Origin: Butyricicoccus pullicaecorum DSM 23266
GTDB lineage: Bacteria; Bacillota; Clostridia; Oscillospirales; Butyricicoccaceae
Assembly (NCBI RefSeq): GCF_900167005.1
Contig: NZ_FUXW01000003.1
Span: 371,267-435,266, forward strand
Direction of reading: 5' to 3'
DNA length: 64,000 nt
A program made the translations under genes and the position numbers. Of the stretch, positions 17,080 through 26,101 are shown piece by piece. Every line of letters starts with the position of its first letter. Within the stretch, counting starts at the first letter, position 1. The notes beneath the pieces are model-generated. The model ran no database searches. It saw nothing but the letters and a program-made list of their open reading frames with translations, and had not been told where the DNA came from.

Positions 17080-18345
17080 ATGAAAATTGAAACCCAATGC
17101 CTGCATGAGGGCTACAAGCCGGAAAACGGCGGCCCCAGCGCTCTGCCCATCGTGCAGTCCACGACCTACCGCTTCGACTCGACCGCACACATTGCCGGTC
17201 TGTTCGATATGCCCACCGAGTTTATGTACTCTCGCTTTGCAAACCCGACCTGTGACGCGGTTGAAAAGAAGATCGCAGCACTCGAGGGCGGCGTCGGCGC
17301 GATGCTGACCTCGTCCGGTCAGGCCGCTTCCCTGCTGTCTATCTTAAACCTTTGCTCGGCTGGCGACAGCTTCATCGCAGCGTCCACCATCTACGGCGGC
17401 ACCATCAACCTGTTCGGTGTTACGCTCAAGAAGCTGGGCATCGAGTGCATCTGGGCCGATGCTGAGGCAGACGAGGCCGAGGTACAGAAGCTGTTCAAGC
17501 CCAACACCAAGGCAGTATTCGGTGAGACGCTGGCAAACCCGGCACTGACCGTATTCGACATCGAGAAGTGGTCCAACATCGCACATAAGAACGGTGTACC
17601 GCTCATCATCGACAACACCTTTGCAACTCCCTATCTGTGCCGTCCGATCGAGTTCGGTGCGGATATCGTCATTCACTCGACCACCAAGTACATGGACGGT
17701 CATGCCGTACAGGGCGGCGGTGTCATCGTCGACGGCGGTAAGTTCGACTGGGCAGCCTCCGGCAAGTTCCCGGACTTCACCGAGCCCGACGAGAGCTACC
17801 ACGGCGTTGTCTACACCCGCGAGTTCGGCAACATGGCATACATCATCAAGGCACGCATGCAGCTGATGCGTGACTTTGGCTGCTATCCGGCAGCACACTC
17901 TGCATTCCTGCTCAACCTGGGTCTGGAGACCCTGCCCGTTCGTATGCAGCGCTACTGCCAGAACGCCATCACGGTGGCCAAGCATCTGGAAGCTTCGGAC
18001 AAGATTGCACACGTACGCTACCCCGGTCTGGAGAGCGACCCGCACCATGCTCGTGCACAGAAGTATCTGCCGCTCGGCACCTCGGGCGTTATGTCCATCG
18101 ACATCAAGGGCGGCCGTGAAACCGCTATGAAGTTCATGGACAGCCTGAAGCTTGCTTCCAACGAGGTACACGTTGCCGACATCCGCACCTGCGTGCTGCA
18201 CCCGGCATCCGAGACCCATCGCCAGCTCACCGACGAGCAGCTGGTTGCTGCCGGCATCGAGCCCGGTCTGGTACGTCTGTCTGTCGGTCTGGAGAACGTC
18301 GAGGACATCATTGCCGACCTCGATCAGGCACTCGCCCAGCTCTAA
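17080..18345 (+). CDS. O-acetylhomoserine sulfhydrylase family PLP enzyme
   Basis: A 421-residue Cys/Met-metabolism PLP enzyme. The start MKIETQCLHEGYKPENGGPS is typical of MetY-type proteins, YSRFANPT (about residues 50-57) binds phosphate of PLP, DNTFATPYLC (~178-187) carries the ring-binding Asp, and the Schiff-base Lys is in HSTTKYMDGH (~205-214). MetY makes homocysteine from O-acetylhomoserine and sulfide; methionine gamma-lyase is a related alternative. The length (about 420-430) favours MetY. The downstream acetyltransferase has its own ribosome site. Confidence 0.88.
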   Translation: MKIETQCLHEGYKPENGGPSALPIVQSTTYRFDSTAHIAGLFDMPTEFMYSRFANPTCDAVEKKIAALEGGVGAMLTSSGQAASLLSILNLCSAGDSFIAASTIYGGTINLFGVTLKKLGIECIWADAEADEAEVQKLFKPNTKAVFGETLANPALTVFDIEKWSNIAHKNGVPLIIDNTFATPYLCRPIEFGADIVIHSTTKYMDGHAVQGGGVIVDGGKFDWAASGKFPDFTEPDESYHGVVYTREFGNMAYIIKARMQLMRDFGCYPAAHSAFLLNLGLETLPVRMQRYCQNAITVAKHLEASDKIAHVRYPGLESDPHHARAQKYLPLGTSGVMSIDIKGGRETAMKFMDSLKLASNEVHVADIRTCVLHPASETHRQLTDEQLVAAGIEPGLVRLSVGLENVEDIIADLDQALAQL

Positions 18346-18381
18346 GCGATCACATCCGATCGCCTAACCGGAGGTGTTTTC

Positions 18382-18831
18382 TTGCAAATCCGTTCCATCC
18401 GCGCGGATGACCGCGACTTTTTCTGCTCGTCCATCCACGCGTTCTATCATTCCCCCGCCGTCTGTCACGAAATTCCCGCGCAAAATGCTGTGCGCACCTT
18501 TGAACTGCTCCTGCAGGGCTCGCCCTACGCCGACTGTCTGATCGCAGAGGACGATACCGGTCGGCCGGTGGCCTACTGCCTGCTCGCACTGACCTGGTCG
18601 AATGAGGCCGGTGGTCTGTGCGTCTGGCTGGACGAGCTGATGGTGGACGAGAGTCAGCGCTCCAAAGGCGTTGGCCGCGCCCTCATCGCTGCCGTGCAGG
18701 AAAAATACAAAGACGCCGCACGTCTGCGTCTGGAAGTGACCGATGAAAACCCGCGTGCCGCTGCGCTGTATCGCGCACTGGGCTTTGAAGATCTGCCGTA
18801 TCGTCAGATGACGATGGATCGCAAGGTCTGA
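18382..18831 (+). CDS. GNAT-family N-acetyltransferase
   Basis: A 149-residue single GNAT domain. LDELMVDESQRSKGVGRAL (about residues 92-110) contains the acetyl-CoA pyrophosphate loop, and NPRAAALYRALGFED (~128-142) is the C-terminal GNAT signature. It transfers an acetyl group from acetyl-CoA to an unidentified amine. It starts with TTG at 18382 behind GGAGG, 36 bases after the PLP enzyme, so co-transcription is likely. Confidence 0.9.
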   Translation: MQIRSIRADDRDFFCSSIHAFYHSPAVCHEIPAQNAVRTFELLLQGSPYADCLIAEDDTGRPVAYCLLALTWSNEAGGLCVWLDELMVDESQRSKGVGRALIAAVQEKYKDAARLRLEVTDENPRAAALYRALGFEDLPYRQMTMDRKV

Positions 18832-18859
18832 ACGCACGCCCATGCAAGGAGGGACTGCG

Positions 18860-19072
18860 ATGTTTTTACTCTACTGTCTGCTCACCTTCGCACTGGCCGC
18901 ATCCGTCGGCGTAATTGTCCGCTGTCTGGTCTCGGTACGCCGCGAGCCTTCCTACTCCAAGCTGTCCGCGATCACTGCGGCCATCCTGCTGTGTCTGATG
19001 CTCATGCTCATCGCGCAGCAGACCGGCCCCTCGGCCTTCGGCTGGTTCCAGCCCATCTTCGGTCGTCTCTGA
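18860..19072 (+). CDS. Small membrane protein of unknown function
   Basis: A 70-residue protein with two predicted membrane helices (about residues 2-22 and 35-52) joined by a short basic loop (RREPSYSK), ending in a Trp/Phe-containing tail. It starts at ATG 18860 behind AAGGAGG and follows the acetyltransferase by 28 bases, with a terminator after it. No family recognised. Confidence 0.7.
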   Translation: MFLLYCLLTFALAASVGVIVRCLVSVRREPSYSKLSAITAAILLCLMLMLIAQQTGPSAFGWFQPIFGRL

Positions 19073-19089
19073 CGTCCTGCAAAACAACA

Positions 19090-19116
19090 AAAGCCGCCCG
19101 TTCGGGCGGCTTTTTT
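19090..19116 (+). terminator. Terminator of the metY-type operon
   Basis: Stem AAGCCGCCC / GGGCGGCTT with a GTTC loop and six T bases. Ends the PLP enzyme-acetyltransferase-small protein unit. Confidence 0.92.
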
Positions 19117-19140
19117 CATACCAAAATGTGCGGTGATCGT

Positions 19141-19668
19141 TCAAACACCATCGGGCTGTGCGCGGCGCAGCGTGCGGGCAGCCGCACGGAATACGCACTG
19201 GGTCATCTCCCGTGCTGCGACCACCTTGTCAGCGGCGGTCACCACCCAGCCCTCCTTGGACTGCGGCATACGCGGCGTCAGCGGGAACATGTGGGTTGCA
19301 ATGGCATCGCGCTGGCGATCGGTCAGGGCAAAATAGCGCGACGCACGCTTTGCGGCCAGCACACCGTGTACAAAACCGTGCATGTGGGTCAAGCGATGAA
19401 TGCCGCGGTAATGGCTCAGAAAGCGCTTAAACCACTCGTCATGCCAGTCATAGCCAAAGAAATCATGCAGCAACGCCGCACGCGTGACCGAAATGATGTC
19501 TTCTTCGCTCCAGTCCATCGCACACGTCATGCGGAACGCCATACGCGCAACCGCAACTGAGTGCTCGTAAACCGAATTTTCTACACCGTGATGCACAAAC
19601 TGCCGAGTTTCCTCAAATAAGGGGTGCGTCAGAATGTCCGCCGTCACGGCTTCAAATGAAAGACCCAT
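19141..19668 (-). CDS. HD-domain protein
   Basis: A 175-residue HD hydrolase. YEHSVAVARMAF (about residues 34-45) supplies the first His and AALLHDFFGYDWHD (~65-78) the His-Asp pair, with a later His in ATHMFPLTP and an Asp in AADKVVAAREM. Proteins of this form in Clostridia are unassigned phosphohydrolases. It stands alone, convergent with the metY-type operon and divergent from capA. Confidence 0.85.
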   Translation of the reverse strand: MGLSFEAVTADILTHPLFEETRQFVHHGVENSVYEHSVAVARMAFRMTCAMDWSEEDIISVTRAALLHDFFGYDWHDEWFKRFLSHYRGIHRLTHMHGFVHGVLAAKRASRYFALTDRQRDAIATHMFPLTPRMPQSKEGWVVTAADKVVAAREMTQCVFRAAARTLRRAQPDGV

Positions 19669-19782
19669 TGGAAGCGCCTCCTCTCCGTTTCTTCTAGTTT
19701 CATTGTATGCGATTTTCCCAAAATTCGCAAGCGTTTCGGTCGGAATTTCACAAATTTTTTATTCTACTGCCCTGAGGGGTAT

Positions 19783-19791
19783 GCTATAATA
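19783..19791 (+). promoter_or_regulatory. Extended -10 of the capA-like gene
   Basis: TGCTATAAT, about 50 bases upstream of the capA-like start, without an obvious -35 box. Confidence 0.5.
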
Positions 19792-19840
19792 AGAAAAACC
19801 ATTATCCGACCATTTTCGCCATGTATAAAGGAGTTCGGTT

Positions 19841-21058
19841 ATGAAGAAAAGATTGCTGGCGCTCGCGCTGCTTCTACTGCTGACAGGCTGCGGCTCTGCG
19901 CCATCCACCCAAGCGGATGCGTCCGAACCACCCGAAGCAGCCGAGCCGGTCGTGCAGCCCAATATCGTCTCCACCTTGGCTGTGTGCGGCGACGCGATGA
20001 GCCACATGCCCCAGACAAGAGATGCCTATGACAGCCAGGCCGGTGCTTATGACTACAAGCCGATGATCCGTTTCGCCAAGCCCTGGATCGAACAGGCCGA
20101 CTATGCGGTGGTCAATCTGGAGACTACCTTTGCCGGCGGCCCGGATTACTCGGGCTTCCCGGCGTTCAACACACCGGACGCGCTCGGAGACGCGCTCAAA
20201 GACGCGGGGTTCGATCTGGTCAGCACGGCAAACAATCACTGTCTGGATCGCGGATACGACGGCATGGTGCGCACGCTGGACGTGCTGGACAACCTTGGAC
20301 TTGCGCACGTCGGCACCTATCGCTCTGCCGAGGAGCGTGCCGCGCAGAACGGTGTCCATGTTGCCGATGTGGGTGGTATCAAGGTCGCGTTCCTGTCGTA
20401 TACTTACGGCACCAATGGCATTCCGGTGAGTAAGTCTCATCCGGATACGGTCAATATTCTGCACACCGACTACATGAGTGATGCACAGGTGCTGGATACC
20501 GCGCGCATTGCCGACGATCTGGCCACAGCCGAGGCACAGTCCCCTGACCTCATCGCAGTGATTGTACACTGGGGCGTGGAATATCAGACCACGCAGAATG
20601 AGCATCAGGAAGAGATTGCAGACTTTCTCTTTGACCACGGCGCCGACGTCATTTTGGGCAGTCACCCGCACGTCTTGCAGCCGATGGAGACCCGCACCCT
20701 GACCGACCGGGATGGCACGACACACACAGGGTTTGTTTGTTGGTCGCTGGGCAACTTTATTTCCTCGCAGAATGATGAGTACACCGACACGACCGTCGTG
20801 CTCAATCTGGAGCTGACCAAGAATCCCAATACTGGCGTGACCGATGTTACCAAGGTCGGATACGTCCCGCTGTACATGCTTGACCGTGAGCAGGAAGTCG
20901 GCGGTGAACGCTTTACCCTGCTCGATGCGCACCGCGGCATTGAAGAATACGCCTCGGGCGACAGCAGCTATATCTCGTCCTCGACTGAGAAAAAACTGCA
21001 AAAATGCGTGTCCGACTGCCACAAGATTCTGGGTGCAGAATACGATCAGGCAGCCTGA
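19841..21058 (+). CDS. CapA-family (poly-gamma-glutamate synthesis type) lipoprotein
   Basis: A 405-residue exported protein: signal sequence with lipobox LTGC (Cys near residue 17), a Pro/Glu linker, then a calcineurin-like metallophosphatase-fold CapA domain (~42-330). Typical motifs are CGDAMSHM near residue 47, NLETTFAG (~89-96), STANNHCLDRGYDGM (~127-141), VHWGVEYQ (~244-251) and GSHPHVLQPME (~271-281), together with CWSLGNFISSQ. In Bacillus CapA takes part in polyglutamate capsule export, but orphan copies like this, without capB/capC, are common and unassigned. Confidence 0.88.
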   Translation: MKKRLLALALLLLLTGCGSAPSTQADASEPPEAAEPVVQPNIVSTLAVCGDAMSHMPQTRDAYDSQAGAYDYKPMIRFAKPWIEQADYAVVNLETTFAGGPDYSGFPAFNTPDALGDALKDAGFDLVSTANNHCLDRGYDGMVRTLDVLDNLGLAHVGTYRSAEERAAQNGVHVADVGGIKVAFLSYTYGTNGIPVSKSHPDTVNILHTDYMSDAQVLDTARIADDLATAEAQSPDLIAVIVHWGVEYQTTQNEHQEEIADFLFDHGADVILGSHPHVLQPMETRTLTDRDGTTHTGFVCWSLGNFISSQNDEYTDTTVVLNLELTKNPNTGVTDVTKVGYVPLYMLDREQEVGGERFTLLDAHRGIEEYASGDSSYISSSTEKKLQKCVSDCHKILGAEYDQAA

Positions 21059-21592
21059 AGCCAAACAAAGGCTCATTTTGTCGGAAAAGTCTCCCGCGCC
21101 CGTGGCGCGTATGAAATCCAGTAAAAAGTCGCGACATGTGCGTGACTTTTTACACAGCAAAATGTCCAGAATCGCTCATTTATGCGCGGTTCTGGACATT
21201 CTTCGTCCAAAGCGCTTTGCGCGGCGGACGCCTGCTCGTCGAAAAACCGCAGTTTTTCGACGACATAAACAAAGCGCAGCTGTACAAGCTGCGCTTTTTA
21301 TGTCCGGACATGCCAGCACCCCGAACGGGAGGGAGGCTCATTCGGGGCGCTGACAAAATCAAGGTATGAGAAGTAAAAAGAACATTGGGAATATGGGAAC
21401 CATGAGTTACAAATCAAGGGGGATTTGCTTTCCTCGTCTTCCATTATAACGCCCCGGGCGTTCTTCCCGCAATAGTCAATTCTTACGACCTCATTCCCAT
21501 ATTTTTGTCTATTCTGCTTTTTTTCTGTGCATTCTCTGTGCACACTTCTCCCTTTTATGCAAAATAGTCGGTCTCGCGACGTTCCCGGGTGG
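21059..21592. other. Gene-free convergent interval packed with hairpins
   Basis: About 530 bases between the 3' ends of capA (+) and the EamA transporter (-). No convincing coding frame is seen; a 123-codon minus frame shows no family likeness and no ribosome site. From 21095 to 21347 the sequence is a series of inverted repeats (listed separately). The remainder to 21592 is mixed sequence with one short palindrome, AACGCCC/GGGCGTT near 21450. Confidence 0.6.
21095..21347. repeat. Seven consecutive inverted repeats
   Basis: In order: 21095-21109 (CGCGCC/GGCGCG), 21121-21153 (GTAAAAAGTC/GACTTTTTAC), 21161-21200 (AATGTCCAGAA/TTCTGGACATT), 21204-21230 (CGTCC/GGACG), 21238-21261 (GTCGAAAAAC/GTTTTTCGAC), 21271-21297 (AAAGCGCAGC/GCTGCGCTTT, then a T-run) and 21319-21347 (CCCCGAA/TTCGGGG). 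Four of them have perfect 10-11 bp arms. The sixth is terminator-like on the plus strand. Either a cluster of terminators and repeats or one structured RNA. Confidence 0.7.
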
Positions 21593-22510
21593 TTAATCTT
21601 TTGCGCGGGATGCAAATACACGTCGATCGGGCAGCTGGGCCAAGATAATGGCGGCAAATGCCAGCACACAACCGGTCAGCTCACGCACCGACAAACGCTC
21701 ACCGAGCAGTACCCAGCCAGCCAGTGCCGCAACCACCGACTCGAGCGACAGGATGAGCGAAGCGACGGTCGGCTCGGTGTATTTCTGGCCGATGACCTGC
21801 AAGGTGTAAGCAACCGCGCTGCTGAGCACGCCTGCGTACAGGATGGGCGCCCAAGCACCGAGCAGTGCATCAAAGGTCGGCTGCTCAATGAAGAGCATCG
21901 GAATCAGGCACAGTGCTCCAGCCGTGAAAAACTGGATGCACGACATGCGCACACAGTCCACACCGGGCGAAAAATAGTCGATGATGAGGATATGGGTGGA
22001 AAATCCAACCGCTGCCGCGAGCACAAGCAGGTCACCCAGTGCAATGCCCGACGATTCGGTCATGCACAGCAGGTACATGCCGCACAGTGCCAGGGCGACT
22101 GCGCCCCATACCTTTGCGCTCACGCGCTTACCGACCAGAAGGCCGAGCAGCGGAACGATCAGGATGTACATCGCGGTCAAAAATCCGGCTTTGCCGACCG
22201 AGGTACGCGCAATGCCAAACTGCTGCAAGACCTCGGACACCGCCAGCGATACGCCGCAGCACACGCCGCCCAAAATCGGCCATGCCTTGTTCTTAGGCGC
22301 AGACTCCTTGGTCTGGCTGCGGTTGTCCAGACGATCGAGCAGCGCGATACAGGGCAAAAGCACCACGCCGCCGATCAGGTTACGCACACTGCTGAACGTA
22401 AACGGCCCGACATAGTCCATGCCCACCGACTGCGCTACAAATGCCACGCCCCAGATGATCGCGGTCAGCAGGAGCACTGCATTTGCACGCATACGAATAG
22501 ATTGTTTCAT
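21593..22510 (-). CDS. EamA-family (DMT superfamily) transporter
   Basis: A 305-residue membrane protein with about ten helices in two EamA repeats. The start MKQSIRMRANAVLLLTAIIW is typical, and the second repeat carries GAWAPILYAGVLSSAVAYTL and the LLGERLS element before the last helix. Members export metabolites such as amino acids or pigments; the substrate is unknown. The start at 22510 has GGGGAGAG upstream; the longer upstream frame runs into non-coding sequence. Confidence 0.88.
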   Translation of the reverse strand: MKQSIRMRANAVLLLTAIIWGVAFVAQSVGMDYVGPFTFSSVRNLIGGVVLLPCIALLDRLDNRSQTKESAPKNKAWPILGGVCCGVSLAVSEVLQQFGIARTSVGKAGFLTAMYILIVPLLGLLVGKRVSAKVWGAVALALCGMYLLCMTESSGIALGDLLVLAAAVGFSTHILIIDYFSPGVDCVRMSCIQFFTAGALCLIPMLFIEQPTFDALLGAWAPILYAGVLSSAVAYTLQVIGQKYTEPTVASLILSLESVVAALAGWVLLGERLSVRELTGCVLAFAAIILAQLPDRRVFASRAKD

Positions 22511-22620
22511 GTCTCTCTCCCCAAATTGATATTCTCGGCTGCCTTGACAGCGCTGTCTTATATTATGTCTTATTTTTTCCATTTTGGCAAGAATTCCTGA
22601 CAGATTCCCCCGGCTTTCCA

Positions 22621-22681
22621 TTGACATTTCCCCGCAGAATTGCTATACTGTTCACAACAAATGTAGTTTTTAACACTACAT
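22621..22681 (+). promoter_or_regulatory. Promoter and palindromic operator of the first degV gene
   Basis: TTGACA (22621-22626), 17-base spacer, TATACT (22644-22649): near consensus. A perfect inverted repeat ATGTAGT-7-ACTACAT lies at 22661-22681, just after the expected transcription start, where a dimeric repressor would block elongation. Its cognate regulator is not identified. Confidence 0.65.
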
Positions 22682-22747
22682 CAAAAAGAGATTGCCCATC
22701 CGCCGCGTGCGGATCGATGATATCGGTTATTTTAGGATGTGACATCT

Positions 22748-23584
22748 ATGAACTTCAAAATCGCTGTTGATAGCTCTGGTGATCTGCACGGCGGCATGCA
22801 CTGTGCCCCCGGCGTATCTCTCTCCATTGTTCCGCTCACGCTGCACGCCGGCGATCTGTCCTATGTGGACGACGCTGCGCTCGACGTGCACGCCGCGCTC
22901 GATGCCTTACAGGCATCCGGCGCCGCAGTCTCTACCTCCTGCCCGTCTCCCGAGGCTTGGGCAAGTGTATTCCGTGAGGCCGACTGCACCTTTGCAATCA
23001 CCATCTCTTCCGAGCTGAGCGGTTCCTATCGCGCCGCAGTCATTGCGCGTGATCTGGTGATGGACGAATTCCCGGACAAGAAAATTGCAATCATTAACTC
23101 TCGTGCGACTTCCGGACAGATGATCCTGCTCGCGCACAAGGTAAACGAGCTCATCGCGCAGGGTCTGCCCTTCGAGCAGATCATTCATCAGGTCGAGGAC
23201 TACAACCAGAGTCTGCATATTTACTTCACCCTGTGTTCGTTCGACAATCTGGTCAAGGGCGGCAGAATGCCCAAGCTGATGGGCACACTGGTCAAGAAGC
23301 TGGGCATGCGCATCATTGGCACGGCAGACCAGGGACGCATCAAGGTTGTGCACAAGTGTCGTGGTGAGCGCAGCACGCTGATGACGCTGCTCGATGATAT
23401 GAAGCGCAGCTGTGATTTGAATGAGCGTCATGTTTACATTACCCATTGCCGCAATCCCAAGCTTGCCCTGACGCTGCAAAATCTGATTCTGGCCGAAGCG
23501 CCGGGTGCGCAGATCACCATTCTGCCGACGCATGGTATTACGAGCTACTATGCCGAGGAGCAGGGTATTATTATTTGTTATTGA
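22748..23584 (+). CDS. DegV-family fatty-acid-binding protein (copy 1)
   Basis: A 278-residue DegV protein. DegV (FakB-type) proteins bind a fatty acid and present it to the kinase FakA. Features include the N-terminal IAVDSSGDL, TSCPSPEAW near residue 60, TISSELSGSYRAA (about 79-91) and VKGGRMPKLMGTL (~168-180). Its promoter has a palindromic operator. A second DegV lies at 47382-48239; the two differ considerably, and multiple FakB proteins with different acyl preference are usual. No fakA gene is visible here. Confidence 0.9.
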   Translation: MNFKIAVDSSGDLHGGMHCAPGVSLSIVPLTLHAGDLSYVDDAALDVHAALDALQASGAAVSTSCPSPEAWASVFREADCTFAITISSELSGSYRAAVIARDLVMDEFPDKKIAIINSRATSGQMILLAHKVNELIAQGLPFEQIIHQVEDYNQSLHIYFTLCSFDNLVKGGRMPKLMGTLVKKLGMRIIGTADQGRIKVVHKCRGERSTLMTLLDDMKRSCDLNERHVYITHCRNPKLALTLQNLILAEAPGAQITILPTHGITSYYAEEQGIIICY

Positions 23585-23608
23585 GATATGAACTGTACAG
23601 GAAAGGCT

Positions 23609-23638
23609 GTGCCGACACGATCGGCACGGTCTTTTTTT
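23609..23638 (+). terminator. Terminator of the first degV gene
   Basis: Stem GTGCCGA / TCGGCAC with loop CACGA, followed by CGGTC and seven T bases. Confidence 0.85.
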
Positions 23639-23646
23639 GCGAAAGA

Positions 23647-23792
23647 AAAACCGTTCCCCAAGGGGAACGGTTTTGGTGTATTTGGTTGAATTGATTCCCG
23701 GGCTGGACACCGGGAATCAAGGGGGATTTCGCCGTCTGCGGACGGCGACGCAGGGCGCTGCCCTACGAACCCGCAAACCTTTGAAAAGGTTT
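23647..23792 (+). repeat. Multi-hairpin intergenic repeat, copy 1
   Basis: Five hairpins in order: A 23647-23674 (CCGTTCCCC/GGGGAACGG), B 23691-23720 (TTGATTCCCGG/CCGGGAATCAA, 8-base loop), C 23730-23747 (CGCCGTC, loop TGCG, GACGGCG), D 23752-23764 (AGGGC, GCT, GCCCT), E 23775-23792 (AAACCTTT, GA, AAAGGTTT). The linker before E reads ACCCGC. It lies between the convergent degV and xanthine dehydrogenase-type genes. See copies at 30021-30171 and 42738-42913. Confidence 0.85.
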
Positions 23793-23809
23793 GATCGAAA
23801 CTTTATTGT

Positions 23810-26101
23810 TTACTGCTTGTCCATCATGCTGCGCACGATCTTTTCCGCCGTGATGGGCAGAGTACGGACACGTACACCGGTTGCGCGCGCGACAGCGTCT
23901 GCAATCGCGGGCGACGGGGTGTTAATAACGACCTCACCGATGGACTTTGCACCAAACGGGCCGGTCGGCTCGTAGCTGCTCTCGAACTCGACACGTACCG
24001 TGCCGATATCCAGACGGCTGGGGATCTTATACTGCATGAACGAGTTGGACAGGTTGGTACCATCGGCAGCGTATACGATATCCTCGTACAGCGCCATACC
24101 GATGCCCTGTACCAGACCGCCCTCGGTCTGAACGCGTGCCAGATTGGGGTTAATCGGCGTACCACAGTCAACTGCTGCGACATAGTCGATCAGCTCTACA
24201 TGACCGGTCTCAGGATCGACCTCGACCTCGGCTGCGCCTGCCATAAACGGCGGGGGCGATACCGGCGAGGAATGGCTGACGGTTGCAGAGAGCACGTCAC
24301 TGCATCCGCACTGACCGCTGTATGCAATCGAAGCCAGATCGGCCGAGCGGGTCTCGTCCTCGAGCGAGAAGACGCGCTTGCCGTCAAATGCAACCTCTTC
24401 CTCAGACAGGTTGAGCATCTTCGCACCCTGACGGATGATCTTGCCGCGCAGCTCCTCACAAGCACGCACGCAAGCCATACCGGTGACATAAGTCGTCGCG
24501 GATGCGTAAGAACCGGAATCATACGGTGCGGTGTCAGTATCGGATGCGTAAACTGCGATATCCTCCATGCGGCACTCCAGGCAGTCAGCTGCCATCTGCA
24601 CCAGAATGGTGTCACAGCCGGTACCCATATCGGTACAGCCGAGCAGCATATTATAGGTGCCGTCATCGGACAGACGGATGATGACCGCGCCGACGTCTAC
24701 ATTGGAGATCGCCGAGCCCTGCATTGCCATTGCCATACCAACCGCACGGATGCGGCCATTCGGCATCACGCGGGGCTTGATCTTTTCATCCCAGCCGATC
24801 ATCTCACGCACGCGCTGTACGCAGCGATCCAGTGCGCAGGCGTTGGTCTTTTCGCCGTAGTATGCCGGCATGACCATGCCCTCGCGTACCATATTCTGCA
24901 TGCGCAGATCGATGGGGTCACGACCGATCTCATCCGCCAGCTCGTTGACGATAGACTCAACTGCAAAGATACCCTGGGTCGCGCCATAGCCACGGTATGC
25001 ACCAGCGGACATGACGTTGGTATATACAACGTCGTAGCGGAAGCGGAAAGCTTCCTGCGTGCCCGAGTACAGCGGGATGGGCTTATGACCGGACAGACCG
25101 ACGGTCGTGGGACCGTGCTCACCGAATGCACCGGTGTTGGACAGAGTGTACAGATCGATACCACGGATGGTGCCGTCCTTCATGGCACCGATGCGCACGG
25201 TGACTTCCATCTCGTGACGCGGGCTGGATGCGATCATGGACTCCTCACGGGTGTAGATGATCTTTGCCGGGCGGCCGGTCTTGATGGTTACAATTGCCGG
25301 ATAAACCTCGGTAACGACCGTCTGCTTGGCACCGAAACCACCGCCGATGCGGGGTTTCATCACGCGTACCTTGGACTTCGGGATACCGAGTGCGATGGAC
25401 AGGATACGACGGACGTGGAAGGGTACCTGAGTAGAAGAAATGATGTTCAGGCGACCGTATGCGTCCAGCTGGGTGAAGGTACGGAAGGTCTCCATCGGGG
25501 TCTGCTGGTTTGCCTTGGTGTGATAGGTGCGCTCGAGCACAACATCACAGCTTGCCAGCACGGCTTCGATATCGCCGTGGCCTTCCTGACCGGAAGCGCA
25601 CAGGTTGCGCTTGTTATCCGCACCGACCGGGCAGTTTGCGACCCAGTTTTCCTCGGGATGAATCAGAACCGGGTTGTCCTTCGCCTTATGGAAGTCCAGA
25701 ACCGGCTCGAGCACCTCGTACTTGACCTTAATCATGCGCAGCGCACGATCGACTGCCTCATCAGTCTCACCTGCGACAATCGCAACCGCGTCACCGACAA
25801 AGCGCACGCGGCGGTCAAGAATCAGGCGGTCATACGGAGAGGGTTCCGGGAAAGTCTGACCAGCCATGGTGAAACGGTTCTGGGGAACATCCTTATAAGT
25901 CAGCACGCAGGCGATGCCCGGTACCTTCTTGGCGATGTCCACGTTGATGTCCTCGATCAGCGCATGCGCATGAGGAGAACGCAGAACTTTGACGATCAGC
26001 GCGTTCTGGGGCGCGATATCGTCGGTATAGACCGGCTGACCGGTGGTCAGCGCACGGGCATCCGACTTGCGTACGCCCGTTCCTACATACTTCTGGTTCA
26101 T
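23810..26101 (-). CDS. Molybdenum hydroxylase large subunit (xanthine dehydrogenase family, Mo-pterin binding)
   Basis: A 763-residue catalytic subunit. TGVRKSDARALTTGQPVYTDD starts the first domain, VMKPRIGGGFGAKQ (about residues 235-248) is the Mo-cofactor loop, GAYRGYGATQG (~353-363) follows, and the C-terminal GPFGAKSIGEV (~720-730) holds the catalytic Glu of the GxGE motif. It hydroxylates a purine or other N-heterocycle with water-derived oxygen. It overlaps the Fe-S subunit gene by four bases. Substrate is not determined by sequence here; xanthine, hypoxanthine or nicotinate-type compounds are possible. Confidence 0.9.
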   Translation of the reverse strand: MNQKYVGTGVRKSDARALTTGQPVYTDDIAPQNALIVKVLRSPHAHALIEDINVDIAKKVPGIACVLTYKDVPQNRFTMAGQTFPEPSPYDRLILDRRVRFVGDAVAIVAGETDEAVDRALRMIKVKYEVLEPVLDFHKAKDNPVLIHPEENWVANCPVGADNKRNLCASGQEGHGDIEAVLASCDVVLERTYHTKANQQTPMETFRTFTQLDAYGRLNIISSTQVPFHVRRILSIALGIPKSKVRVMKPRIGGGFGAKQTVVTEVYPAIVTIKTGRPAKIIYTREESMIASSPRHEMEVTVRIGAMKDGTIRGIDLYTLSNTGAFGEHGPTTVGLSGHKPIPLYSGTQEAFRFRYDVVYTNVMSAGAYRGYGATQGIFAVESIVNELADEIGRDPIDLRMQNMVREGMVMPAYYGEKTNACALDRCVQRVREMIGWDEKIKPRVMPNGRIRAVGMAMAMQGSAISNVDVGAVIIRLSDDGTYNMLLGCTDMGTGCDTILVQMAADCLECRMEDIAVYASDTDTAPYDSGSYASATTYVTGMACVRACEELRGKIIRQGAKMLNLSEEEVAFDGKRVFSLEDETRSADLASIAYSGQCGCSDVLSATVSHSSPVSPPPFMAGAAEVEVDPETGHVELIDYVAAVDCGTPINPNLARVQTEGGLVQGIGMALYEDIVYAADGTNLSNSFMQYKIPSRLDIGTVRVEFESSYEPTGPFGAKSIGEVVINTPSPAIADAVARATGVRVRTLPITAEKIVRSMMDKQ

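Noticed and set aside
21298..21669. 123-codon minus frame in the hairpin-rich interval
   Set aside because: No ribosome site, mixed composition, overlaps the 3' end of the EamA transporter and inverted repeats.
23637..23975. Short frames containing LIPGLDTGNQ-like peptides at all three multi-hairpin repeats
   Set aside because: They are translations of the structured repeat itself; the peptide similarity reflects repeated DNA, not protein conservation.
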